Shown in pieces: positions 1 to 6,506 of a DNA stretch of 8,570 nucleotides. Positions within the stretch are counted from its first letter, which is position 1. Each line of letters starts with the position of its first letter. The position numbers and the translations under genes were made by a program. The stretch lies in contig DAOVRB010000024.1 in assembly GCA_030628325.1 (NCBI GenBank), positions 1-8,570 of the forward strand. The letters are read 5' to 3'. Source of the DNA: Methanomicrobiaceae archaeon. GTDB taxonomy: Archaea > Halobacteriota > Methanomicrobia > Methanomicrobiales > Methanomicrobiaceae. The notes below the pieces were generated by a model. The model was given only the letters and a program-made list of their open reading frames with translations. It was not told the DNA's origin and made no database searches.

Positions 1-1703
1 CATATGAACCAGGGGTTTCCCGGAATCATATCAGGATCGTATTGCACTACCTGCTGATATGTGTCATTATAGAAGCGGGCGATGCCTCCTACTTCTGTCT
101 TCACTGACAGTATATTTTCTATGGCTTTCATGGTGCTGACCACTCTGTCATCATCAGGTGGGAGCACCCCAAACTGGGATACGGCGTAGAGACTGGCATC
201 TACGGTCTCACTTCTGGGGTTAATGCTTTGCAGGAACCTCCCCAGTTTCTTATCATACAGGTGGGTTTCGATCCCCTGTTTTACCTCTGCGGCAGCGTTG
301 CTGTATTTCTCTGCGAGGGAGTCATCTCCGTACAGTTCTGCAAAGCGGGCAGCGCACCTGAGCCCTGCGTACACTGTTGCGGATGTGTAGGTATGAACCG
401 CTCTTTTATCCTCCCACAGGTTATAGCTGGGTTTGGGAAGCCCGGTAGAAGAATCCCTGTACCTCGTCATGAACTCAGCAGCCGGGATTATCATTGAGTG
501 ATAGATCGGATTGATGATCTCGATACACTTTGTGATTTTGTAATGATTCCACAGGGCCACGATTATAAGGGCAGTACTGTCTTCCTGTATCGGGAGCTGG
601 ATCTCTCCGTCAGCTGTGACCCAGGGCATCCAGCCGCTTGCCAGAGTACCTGTGGGATTGTACTTTTGCAGGAAATAACCGTGCTCATGGATAAGTCTGT
701 GACAGTAATCAAAAAAATTCTGAACAAGCCCTGAGTAATGTGTGATGTCCAGTGCTATTGCGGTAAATGCACTGTCCCGCGGCCACATGTAACTATATGT
801 GTCCATGTTGAACTTCTCAAGAATATCACTATCATTGGCAGCTATGATCGCACCACCGTTATCGATCTGTGACCTTATGATAAGCAGGCTGTGTCTGAAT
901 AAATCTCCCACCTCTGGCGGAAAGTCAAAAAAGTCGTAATTTTCCTTGTTCACCCATGAATAGTAATACTGTCCGGCTTCACTCATCATATTTTCAGGTG
1001 TTTTGTTAAGGACAAGTTTGTTGAGTCGCCTGACGTCAAAGAAGGTCTTCCCTGCTGCAATCCAGTAATATATTATTTTTGCTTCGCCTGCTGCCAGATG
1101 TAAGGAGAACCTGATGAAACTGTTCACTGCTCCAATCTGAATTGAGGTCATGTTAAGCTCTCCGGACATGATTACACCAGATTGATTCGTCCCTTTTGCG
1201 CCTACTTCATACTGGTCAAAATGTGGTGAACCATTAATAAGAAAATAGCGGGAGTCCTGGTAATGTATTATGGACTGCACAGCAGGGTCATAGATGGCCG
1301 TATCTCCTATCTCTTTCTCGTAAAGGGCAATATCATGGGAAAAAAGGAGCTTGAGATCCACATCCCCGGTGTCAGTGTTGGTTATTGTTATCTGCCTGAT
1401 GAATACGTTCTCAACAGGGTGTACACATTCATTGAGCCTCAGTTCAACTTCAAGCCGGTCGTTGCGATAGTAGGTATCAGTTACCAGCCGATCTTTCTGG
1501 TAACCGGGTTTTTTGATCCAGTCATCCCCTATATGAGAGACCTCGCCACGGTTTTTTCCTTCCACTACCACCCCCACGCGACAGTGACGCCCGTTTACAT
1601 GGTTCTCATTTCCTACATGGGGGAAATACATATCCCTGATGCTTGCATTTTTGTCAAGATTTATCAGCAGTGTTCCATTTCCAACAACAAGTGGTTTGGG
1701 CAT
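1..1703 (-). CDS. GH15 family glucoamylase-like glycoside hydrolase (3' end cut off by window edge)
   Basis: A continuous reading frame of 567 codons begins at the ATG at 1703-1701 and leaves the window still open. Its start reads MPKPLVVGNGTLLINLD. Residues 1 to about 260 look like the N-terminal beta-sandwich of prokaryotic GH15 enzymes; the (alpha/alpha)6 barrel follows. Family motifs seen are YMWPRDSAF (about 305-313), GWMPWV (357-362), IQEDSTAL (about 372-379), LWEDKR with E431 as the likely general acid, and GGIARFYND followed by GNPWFI at the window edge. The second catalytic Glu, the general base, normally lies further downstream and is not visible; family members usually run 620-680 residues. 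There is no signal peptide, so it is probably cytoplasmic and releases glucose from internal alpha-glucan. It is divergent from a GT4 glycosyltransferase, which fits glycogen turnover. Some archaeal GH15 proteins are trehalases, so the substrate is not certain. Family call strong, substrate moderate. Confidence 0.93.
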   Translation of the reverse strand, partial: MPKPLVVGNGTLLINLDKNASIRDMYFPHVGNENHVNGRHCRVGVVVEGKNRGEVSHIGDDWIKKPGYQKDRLVTDTYYRNDRLEVELRLNECVHPVENVFIRQITITNTDTGDVDLKLLFSHDIALYEKEIGDTAIYDPAVQSIIHYQDSRYFLINGSPHFDQYEVGAKGTNQSGVIMSGELNMTSIQIGAVNSFIRFSLHLAAGEAKIIYYWIAAGKTFFDVRRLNKLVLNKTPENMMSEAGQYYYSWVNKENYDFFDFPPEVGDLFRHSLLIIRSQIDNGGAIIAANDSDILEKFNMDTYSYMWPRDSAFTAIALDITHYSGLVQNFFDYCHRLIHEHGYFLQKYNPTGTLASGWMPWVTADGEIQLPIQEDSTALIIVALWNHYKITKCIEIINPIYHSMIIPAAEFMTRYRDSSTGLPKPSYNLWEDKRAVHTYTSATVYAGLRCAARFAELYGDDSLAEKYSNAAAEVKQGIETHLYDKKLGRFLQSINPRSETVDASLYAVSQFGVLPPDDDRVVSTMKAIENILSVKTEVGGIARFYNDTYQQVVQYDPDMIPGNPWFI

Positions 1704-1730
1704 TTTAGTCTGACCTTTAACGTAAATTGA

Positions 1731-1775
1731 TATATAATACTATTTAAAGATTTAATCAATTGATTATATTAATCA
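1731..1775 (-). promoter_or_regulatory. Putative promoter and operator of the GH15 gene
   Basis: On the minus strand TTTAAATA (1748-1741) is a good archaeal TATA box, about 40 bases before the GH15 ATG; a second A/T box, ATTATATA, lies at 1738-1731. Initiation 22-27 bases past the first box would leave a leader of roughly 15 bases containing a weak AAAGGTCA ribosome-binding site (1718-1711). Just upstream of the TATA box, where TFB would bind, is the perfect 12-bp palindrome AATCAATTGATT (1754-1765), and TTAATCA occurs at 1752-1758 and again at 1769-1775. The position suggests a repressor site, but no regulator is identified. Confidence 0.45.
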
Positions 1776-1941
1776 CGTCAGATATGGAGGTATGCCGGAT
1801 ATCCTTCTGATGATTAGAGACTAAAATTACTCTGACCTTATCTTCAGACAAGGCCTGCATGCCCTGACTGTTTGAGATTGTACAACAGGTCAGCCATTTC
1901 AGATAAATGTAATGCTCAGATATTTATCGTAATATTCAGAA

Positions 1942-1998
1942 TTCAGGTAATTTTTATCGCCCCCACTATATTCAGTTTACTGCTCAGGATTACCTGAA
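1942..1998. repeat. 10-bp inverted repeat with 37-bp spacer
   Basis: TTCAGGTAAT at 1942-1951 is matched exactly by its reverse complement ATTACCTGAA at 1989-1998. The spacer contains further TTCAG (1971) and CTCAG (1984) words. The repeat sits in the divergent region about 140 bases upstream of the GT4 start. It could be a pair of regulator-binding half sites or chance; the arms are too far apart to suggest a terminator. Confidence 0.5.
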
Positions 1999-2040
1999 CA
2001 GGAGATCTATACATAATATGAACAATGATAGGGGTATGAA

Positions 2041-2085
2041 AACGTGCATGACTCACGTTGTGTCAGGCACTGTTTAATGATAAAT
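2041..2085 (+). promoter_or_regulatory. Possible promoter region of the GT4 gene with a dyad
   Basis: TTTAATGATAAAT (2073-2085) is an A/T box at a workable distance from the ribosome-binding site, giving a predicted leader of about 35 bases. Fourteen bases before it lies a perfect dyad, AACGTG (2041-2046) and CACGTT (2054-2059), separated by seven bases. The A/T box is not a close match to the archaeal consensus, so this is tentative. Confidence 0.3.
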
Positions 2086-2123
2086 CACGAACTGATTTAC
2101 ATAGTAAATATCGATCCGGCTGC

Positions 2124-2132
2124 AGGAGATGA
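2124..2132 (+). promoter_or_regulatory. Ribosome-binding site that selects the GT4 start
   Basis: AGGAGATGA matches the complement of an archaeal 16S tail (AGGAGGTGA) with one mismatch. It contains the upstream ATG at 2129 inside itself, and is eight bases before the ATG at 2141. The downstream ATG is therefore the better start. Confidence 0.65.
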
Positions 2133-2140
2133 ACATTTGT

Positions 2141-3259
2141 ATGAAAATAGGTATCCTGTCTTACGAGTACCCCCCAAAAATTTTTGGCGGGGTTGGCATC
2201 CATGTGAGTGAGCTAAGCAGGCATCTTGCAGCAGGAGATAACCAGGTACATGTCTTTACCTCCCACGTACAGGGATTAAACGACGAGCAGGCAGGAGATG
2301 TATGGATACACAGGTCGCAGAAACCCTCTTGTCAGGCATTTAACCGGCCTGGCTGCGTATCTGAAAATATACTAACTAACATCAATGTAGCCGCGAAAGT
2401 AAGAAAGCAATTTTTAAATGGAAATCTGGATCTCCTGCACTCACATGGTGGATTGATCCAGTTAGCTGCTGCAACGGCAAAGCGGTCCACCCGGCTGCCA
2501 CTGGTGATGACGGCTCACAGTACTGAAATCAACAGGACGAGGCCAGAGTGGCTGAGCGTTCTGATGGAGGAATCTGTGGTGGATCTGGTGGACAGGTTCA
2601 TTGCAGTATCAGAGTCTGTGCGCAGAGAACTGAAGCAGACCTTTGGCATCGGAGAGGAGAGAGTCACGGTCATCCCAAACGGTGTGGATACAGAGATATT
2701 TAAACATCAGGATACAGACGGCATCCGCAGGAAATACCTGCCTGATCACAGCTTTGTTGTGCTCTTCGTGGGAAGGGATGATCCGCAAAAGGGCGTGAGG
2801 TTCCTGATTGATGCCGTGCAAAGGCTCCGGAGGGATATCCCCGAAATAATACTGGTCATGGTCGGTCAGCAGGATATATATCATGAGAGGCATATCCTCT
2901 GTATTCCACGCGTAAGCAGGCGTGAACTCATCATATTGTACTCCCTCTCTGACGTCTTCGTGTTGCCGAGTATCTACGAGCCGTTCGGTATCGTGCTCCT
3001 GGAAGCCATGGCATGTGAGATCCCGTGCATCGGGACACGGGTTGGGGGGATACCTGAGGTAATCAGCCACAACAGAACCGGACTTCTGGTGGAGCCAGGG
3101 AGTGGTGTTAAACTCGCAGAGGCGATCGCTAAGTTATACGATGACCCGCAAAGAAGGTGCCGGATGGGGAAGAAAGGCCGGGAGAGGGTGGTATTATCTT
3201 TTGACTGGCAGGATATATCAGCGAAGACTCTGGAGTTATACCAGCAGGTGTTACAGTGA
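2141..3259 (+). CDS. GT4 family glycosyltransferase, glycogen-synthase-like
   Basis: A 372-residue GT-B fold retaining glycosyltransferase. The N-terminal Rossmann half opens MKIGILSYEYPPKIFGGVG, with the glycine-rich loop at 15-19 typical of sugar-nucleotide-dependent starch/glycogen-synthase-like GT4 enzymes. HSHGG at 100-104 and MTAHSTE at 123-129 follow, and VIPNGVD at 177-183 leads into the C-terminal half. Nucleotide-sugar contacts are expected from FVGRDDPQKG (209-218, R212 and K217) and the E-x7-E motif in EPFGIVLLE (E280 and E288), followed by EAMACEIPCIGTRVGGIPEV. Length is normal for the family. I chose the ATG at 2141 over 2129 because of the ribosome-binding site and because homologues typically begin with MKI. 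No signal peptide or membrane segment is evident. Beside the divergent GH15 enzyme, a role in alpha-glucan synthesis is likely, but GT4 is broad and envelope glycan synthesis remains possible. Confidence 0.93.
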   Translation: MKIGILSYEYPPKIFGGVGIHVSELSRHLAAGDNQVHVFTSHVQGLNDEQAGDVWIHRSQKPSCQAFNRPGCVSENILTNINVAAKVRKQFLNGNLDLLHSHGGLIQLAAATAKRSTRLPLVMTAHSTEINRTRPEWLSVLMEESVVDLVDRFIAVSESVRRELKQTFGIGEERVTVIPNGVDTEIFKHQDTDGIRRKYLPDHSFVVLFVGRDDPQKGVRFLIDAVQRLRRDIPEIILVMVGQQDIYHERHILCIPRVSRRELIILYSLSDVFVLPSIYEPFGIVLLEAMACEIPCIGTRVGGIPEVISHNRTGLLVEPGSGVKLAEAIAKLYDDPQRRCRMGKKGRERVVLSFDWQDISAKTLELYQQVLQ

Positions 3260-3388
3260 GCGACCACGGTCAGAAAGACAGAGCCCTCCTGTATAAAATA
3301 TCCATTTTTTAAGACTTGGCATGATCTTTGGAGTGTCAGACAATGTCCATAATATTTTAGACCTGAAGAACCAAAATATATTGATATA
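3260..3388 (+). promoter_or_regulatory. Intergenic spacer: T-rich stop signal and promoter-like boxes
   Basis: A run of six T at 3305-3310, about 45 bases after the GT4 stop, could serve as an archaeal oligo-T termination signal; no strong hairpin precedes it. Further on, AATATTTTA (3351-3359) and AAAATATA (3373-3380) are candidate TATA boxes for the next gene. The first would give a short leader for the ATG at 3389, the second a leaderless message starting near the ATG at 3404. There is no clear ribosome-binding site in front of either ATG. Confidence 0.4.
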
Positions 3389-5092
3389 ATGGATATCCCA
3401 CACATGACTGATGGCGAGGCTCTGCTTCTTGAGATGCCGGATGTTCATGTAAAATCCCGCAAATTCAGATTATTTTTAACAAATTTCCGGATATTGCTGG
3501 CAGATACAAAAAACCCGTCATCCTCACCTGTTGAAGTCCCTCTGGATATAATCAGAGATACTTCACCGCATGACGGACCGGACGGTTCTGCTGATATTAT
3601 CATCTCTCTTTTGTCACCGGAAGGAAAGGTGCGTAAAATGATAATCTCCCTTCTCCCTGGTGCCGGCGGGGTCAGAACTGGTGAGAGGGACCGGATCACT
3701 GCTGCCATAACAGAGGCAGCTCCGCCGAAAAAAGAAGCGGTCTCTGTTGCACCTCCCGTTTCTCCTCCAGCTTCTGCGTCTGAGAGGCAGACACCCGGTG
3801 CCGAACTTAAGATCGCAGAGAACATTATTGTTAAATCGCGTGAATTCCGTGTTGTCCTGAGAGACGATGCCATCCTGCTCACAGTTGACGGGAAAGGTGA
3901 CGCAGGCGCAGCACCTGTTGAAATTCCTCTGAAATCTCTGATTTCAGCTGACCCTGAGAATACAGTTACCGGTGAACCAACACTGATTCTTTCCATATCA
4001 GCAGGAGAGGGTGCGGTAAAGAAGATGATCCTTACTTTTTCTGAATGGTATACAGGCAACAGGAGAAGTGAGAGGGATAGCTGGGTAGATATCATTAATG
4101 ACCTTGTCACATGCAGAGGAAGCGTCCGCCACGTTCCCGGAATTTTGTATGGAACTACTTTCAGAGAGAGTGGCAGTAGCAAAGTAAACTCTGAAGTATC
4201 TCTTCTCAAAGTTCCGGGAGAGGTTATAACCTGTCCCGCCTGTGGGCAGGAACTTCCTCCGGGTTTCTCTTTCTGTCATGCCTGCGGTGCATCTCTTGAC
4301 AGGGGCGGAAAGGCAGCAGCGGCTACTATACCTGAGGAACCCCTCATCTACCCGGGTGCTGCGGAAAAAGACGCAAAAAAGAGGGCGAAACAGGAAAGAA
4401 AAAGGGAGAAACTGGAACTAAAGCAGAAAAAAGCCGGTGATGGCGGGTTTTTTAAGTTCCTGTGTAAGGGTTCAAAAAACTCCCCAAACATTGAGAATCT
4501 CTCTTTAACAGACAGGTTCTTTGGTCTTCTCTTTGTACCGAAAAAAGTATTCAGGTTTTCTAAGGTAAATTCAGCCAGGGATGCCCTTTTGTATTTCCTT
4601 TTAGTTGTGCTGATCTATGTAACTGTACAGATGGCTGTATTTGCAATGCTTTCACAGTCCATGGATGCTGCAGAGTATCCTGTTATCACCAGTGCTTTTT
4701 CCGGTGCAACAGGAATACTTATTTTCTCCATAGAATCATTCATTCTGGTTTTAATTGTCATACTGGCCGAGGCTCTGCTCCTCCATCTCGGGGTTCTCAT
4801 CGCAGGCGGGAGGCACGGTGTTCTGGAGACAACAAAGACCTGCATGTATGCATCAACACCACTTGCCTTTGCAGGGCTTATACCCGTTTTCGGGCCTGTA
4901 ATTGCCCCTGTGTGGGTATTTGCACTGCAGATTATCGGCATTCGTGAAGAACAGGAACTCTCCACCGGGCGTGCGTTTTTCGCAGTAATATTCCCGGTAA
5001 TAATTATTATTGCGATTTTACTTATTATGGCAATTGTGGGGCATGTGGATATTGGATTTATCGGGAATGGAACAGCAGGTGCAACTATTTAG
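3389..5092 (+). CDS. Membrane protein: duplicated PH-like domain, zinc ribbon, Yip1-type membrane domain
   Basis: A 567-residue protein of unknown function with clear parts. Two N-terminal copies of a domain of about 100 residues occur at roughly 10-108 and 137-238: VKSRKFR (21-27) matches VKSREFR (148-154), PVEVPL matches PVEIPL, and VRKMI matches VKKMI. The segment FRLFLTNFRILL resembles the strand pattern of bacterial PH or GRAM-like domains. A zinc ribbon follows with C282-x2-C285 and C296-x2-C299, then a Lys/Glu-rich, probably coiled segment (326-349). Residues from about 370 to 551 hold four or five hydrophobic segments (399-420, 441-474, 488-516, 529-551) with the STPLAFAGLIPVFG pattern seen in Yip1 proteins. 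The N-terminal half is probably cytoplasmic. The start is uncertain: the ATG at 3404 (residue 6) is equally possible. It is followed after ten bases by the PKD gene, so the two are probably cotranscribed. Confidence 0.88.
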   Translation: MDIPHMTDGEALLLEMPDVHVKSRKFRLFLTNFRILLADTKNPSSSPVEVPLDIIRDTSPHDGPDGSADIIISLLSPEGKVRKMIISLLPGAGGVRTGERDRITAAITEAAPPKKEAVSVAPPVSPPASASERQTPGAELKIAENIIVKSREFRVVLRDDAILLTVDGKGDAGAAPVEIPLKSLISADPENTVTGEPTLILSISAGEGAVKKMILTFSEWYTGNRRSERDSWVDIINDLVTCRGSVRHVPGILYGTTFRESGSSKVNSEVSLLKVPGEVITCPACGQELPPGFSFCHACGASLDRGGKAAAATIPEEPLIYPGAAEKDAKKRAKQERKREKLELKQKKAGDGGFFKFLCKGSKNSPNIENLSLTDRFFGLLFVPKKVFRFSKVNSARDALLYFLLVVLIYVTVQMAVFAMLSQSMDAAEYPVITSAFSGATGILIFSIESFILVLIVILAEALLLHLGVLIAGGRHGVLETTKTCMYASTPLAFAGLIPVFGPVIAPVWVFALQIIGIREEQELSTGRAFFAVIFPVIIIIAILLIMAIVGHVDIGFIGNGTAGATI

Positions 5093-5098
5093 GAGGTG
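5091..5098 (+). promoter_or_regulatory. Strong ribosome-binding site overlapping the upstream stop codon
   Basis: AGGAGGTG is a near-perfect Shine-Dalgarno site. Its first two bases are the last two of the TAG stop (5090-5092) of the Yip1-type gene, and it lies four bases before the ATG at 5103. It fixes the start of the PKD gene and implies translational coupling of the two genes. Confidence 0.9.
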
Positions 5099-5102
5099 TG
5101 AG

Positions 5103-6425
5103 ATGGAGAATAAGAGATTAACGAAGAATACTGGATTTTGGTTATTATTTATTGTATCCCTGTTATCTGTGCTTGTGGTGCCGGTACTGGCTGATACTCA
5201 ACCTGTTGCATCTTTCAGTGCAGTTCCGACATCAGGCACAGCTCCGTTATCTGTTGTATTTAGTGATTCTTCGACAGGAGGCAATCTTACATATTCCTGG
5301 GATTTTGGTGGGAGTGAAGGCACGTCAGGCAGTCAGAGTCCAGCGCATACGTACGAGACTGCAGGTACGTATACTGTAACACTTGAAGTGTCAAACGCTG
5401 AGGGGGCTGACACAGCCAGTGCAATTATTGAAGTATCTGAAAGCGTTGCCTCCCCCACAGCCGATTTCACAGCGAATGTAACTTCCGGTACAGCTCCGCT
5501 TACAGTATCGTTTACTGATCTGTCATCAGGGGATCCCACAGGCTGGTCATGGGATTTTGGTGTGGGAGAAGGGACATCAACTGACCAAAACCCGTTGCAT
5601 ACATATTCTGATGCAGGTACCTACACCGTAACACTCACTGCATCAAATGAGGGGGGGAGTACTACAGCTACAGAAACAATTACTGTCTCTTCTGGAGTCC
5701 TCCCACCCATAGCCGATTTCACAGCGAATGTAACCATAGGCACACCACCACTAACTGTTAAATTCTCTGACAGATCTACAGGAAGCCCGACATCATGGTC
5801 ATGGGACTTTGAAGAGAGTAGCGGGGGCGCTCAGGAAAACGCTGTGCATACGTTCGATTATGTAGGGAATTACAATATATCACTAACAGTGTCCAAAGAT
5901 CCCGGCGGGGCAGATACAAAAATAATTGAGAATTACATCCGGGTTGGTTATGCCCCCACCGCTGATTTCACCGCAGTTCCCAGATCCGGTGACAACCCCC
6001 TCACCGTAAACTTTACTGATACGTCTACCCATGATCCGACCTCGTGGGAATGGGATTTCGGTGACGGCCGTTCGTCCATTTTACAGTCACCGAATCATGT
6101 CTACATGTACCGTGGCAGATACAACGTGACACTGACCGCCACAAATGAATTTGGCAGTGACGAGGAGATAAAAACAGAGTATATCCAGATCGACCTCTCG
6201 GCCGCGACCTCTACTCCAACTCCCACACCAACAGTAACCACCCGGGCACCAACAGCAACGCCCACACAGACAGTTGTGCCGGTTGCACTTGCTGCTACTG
6301 CAGTAGCTGATGAGACGTACGCAGTAGCAGGCAGAGGTGATAATCCTGTACGTGCGGAAATCCAAAAGCTGCATTCATTTTATCTCGAGTACATCAAACT
6401 GATAAAGGAAATTCTGAGGATATAG
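5103..6425 (+). CDS. Exported protein with four PKD domains, Thr/Pro linker and C-terminal amphipathic helix
   Basis: A 440-residue surface or secreted protein. Residues 1-30 form a signal peptide (basic MENKRLTKN, hydrophobic core, VLA before DTQ). Four PKD beta-sandwich domains follow at about 34-118, 117-200, 201-283 and 284-368, each with a [VA]xFxA start, the signature W[DE]F or W-x-WDFG, and an HTY or HVY turn before the final strands. Domain 4 has the classic WDFGDG; domains 1-3 are variants (WDFGGSEG, WDFGVGEG, WDFEES). A Thr/Pro-rich linker at 370-393 is probably extended and possibly glycosylated. The tail at 419-440 (EIQKLHSFYLEYIKLIKEIL) is an amphipathic or coiled-coil helix; no membrane anchor or PGF-type sorting tail is seen. 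PKD domains usually mediate protein or glycan contacts in archaeal envelope proteins. A longer in-frame start at 5010 lies inside the previous gene and would bury the signal peptide, so it is rejected. The specific role is unknown. Confidence 0.92.
   Translation: MENKRLTKNTGFWLLFIVSLLSVLVVPVLADTQPVASFSAVPTSGTAPLSVVFSDSSTGGNLTYSWDFGGSEGTSGSQSPAHTYETAGTYTVTLEVSNAEGADTASAIIEVSESVASPTADFTANVTSGTAPLTVSFTDLSSGDPTGWSWDFGVGEGTSTDQNPLHTYSDAGTYTVTLTASNEGGSTTATETITVSSGVLPPIADFTANVTIGTPPLTVKFSDRSTGSPTSWSWDFEESSGGAQENAVHTFDYVGNYNISLTVSKDPGGADTKIIENYIRVGYAPTADFTAVPRSGDNPLTVNFTDTSTHDPTSWEWDFGDGRSSILQSPNHVYMYRGRYNVTLTATNEFGSDEEIKTEYIQIDLSAATSTPTPTPTVTTRAPTATPTQTVVPVALAATAVADETYAVAGRGDNPVRAEIQKLHSFYLEYIKLIKEILRI
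5459..5734 (+). repeat. Exact 24-bp repeat at the starts of PKD domains 2 and 3
   Basis: The 24 bases at 5459-5482 recur exactly at 5711-5734, 252 bp (84 codons) apart and in the same frame, encoding ADFTANVT in both copies. Other parts of the two domains differ much more in codon choice. This points to fairly recent duplication or gene conversion limited to the domain boundary. Confidence 0.85.
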
Positions 6426-6434
6426 TAAAGAAAA

Positions 6435-6448
6435 ACAGAATATTCTGT
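6435..6448. repeat. 14-bp perfect palindrome downstream of the PKD gene
   Basis: ACAGAATATTCTGT is its own reverse complement and begins nine bases after the PKD stop codon. With no loop it is better read as a protein-binding dyad than as a hairpin. It is the first of a chain of symmetric elements in the convergent region. Confidence 0.6.
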
Positions 6449-6450
6449 GG

Positions 6451-6498
6451 GGAAAGTACCCTTTTCATTTTAATATGAATGTGGCAGATGCCACTTTC
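6451..6498 (+). other. Two small potential stem-loops in the 3' region of the PKD gene
   Basis: GGAAAG (6451-6456) can pair with CTTTTC (6461-6466) around a TACC loop, with one G-U wobble. GTGGC (6481-6485) pairs with GCCAC (6490-6494) around AGAT, and after one mismatch the stem can extend by GAA/TTC (6477-6479 and 6496-6498). Each is weak alone; together with the stronger hairpins that follow they suggest a structured 3' untranslated region. Confidence 0.45.
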
Positions 6499-6506
6499 AT
6501 CAGACA

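Larger units (their letters stand above)
1776..2123. other. Divergent intergenic region between the GH15 and GT4 genes
   Basis: About 350 bases with no convincing gene. It holds a far-spaced 10-bp inverted repeat (1942-1951 and 1989-1998), several copies of TTCAG or CTCAG between 1914 and 1988, a dyad AACGTG-N7-CACGTT (2041-2059) and a possible TATA box for the GT4 gene near 2073-2085. Two very short ATG frames (1792-1824 and 2018-2077) are present but lack support. Otherwise I see nothing recognisable, and no RNA gene. Confidence 0.5.

Noticed and set aside
228..734. Two consecutive plus-strand frames of 89 and 78 codons
   Set aside because: Both lie antisense to the GH15 catalytic domain and have no recognisable features.
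1263..1730. Plus-strand open frame of 155 codons
   Set aside because: It is antisense to the GH15 gene, which has family motifs throughout; the frame's own product shows no domain.
1792..1824. Ten-codon frame after GGAGGT
   Set aside because: The ribosome-binding-like word touches the ATG with no spacing, and the peptide is too short to support.
2018..2077. Nineteen-codon frame upstream of the GT4 gene as a leader peptide
   Set aside because: AGGAG is 13 bases before its ATG, the peptide shows no regulatory codon run, and the possible GT4 TATA box overlaps its end.
2609..3405. Minus-strand frames of 153 and 143 codons
   Set aside because: Antisense to the GT4 C-terminal domain, which is strongly supported by its E-x7-E and nucleotide-sugar motifs.
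3445..4209. Minus-strand frame of 254 codons
   Set aside because: Antisense to the duplicated N-terminal domains of the Yip1-type protein, low-complexity Ser/Thr/Pro content, no initiation signals; a codon-bias shadow.
5010..5102. Upstream in-frame start for the PKD protein
   Set aside because: It lies within the previous gene; the strong ribosome-binding site at 5091-5098 and the signal peptide beginning at 5103 fix the start.
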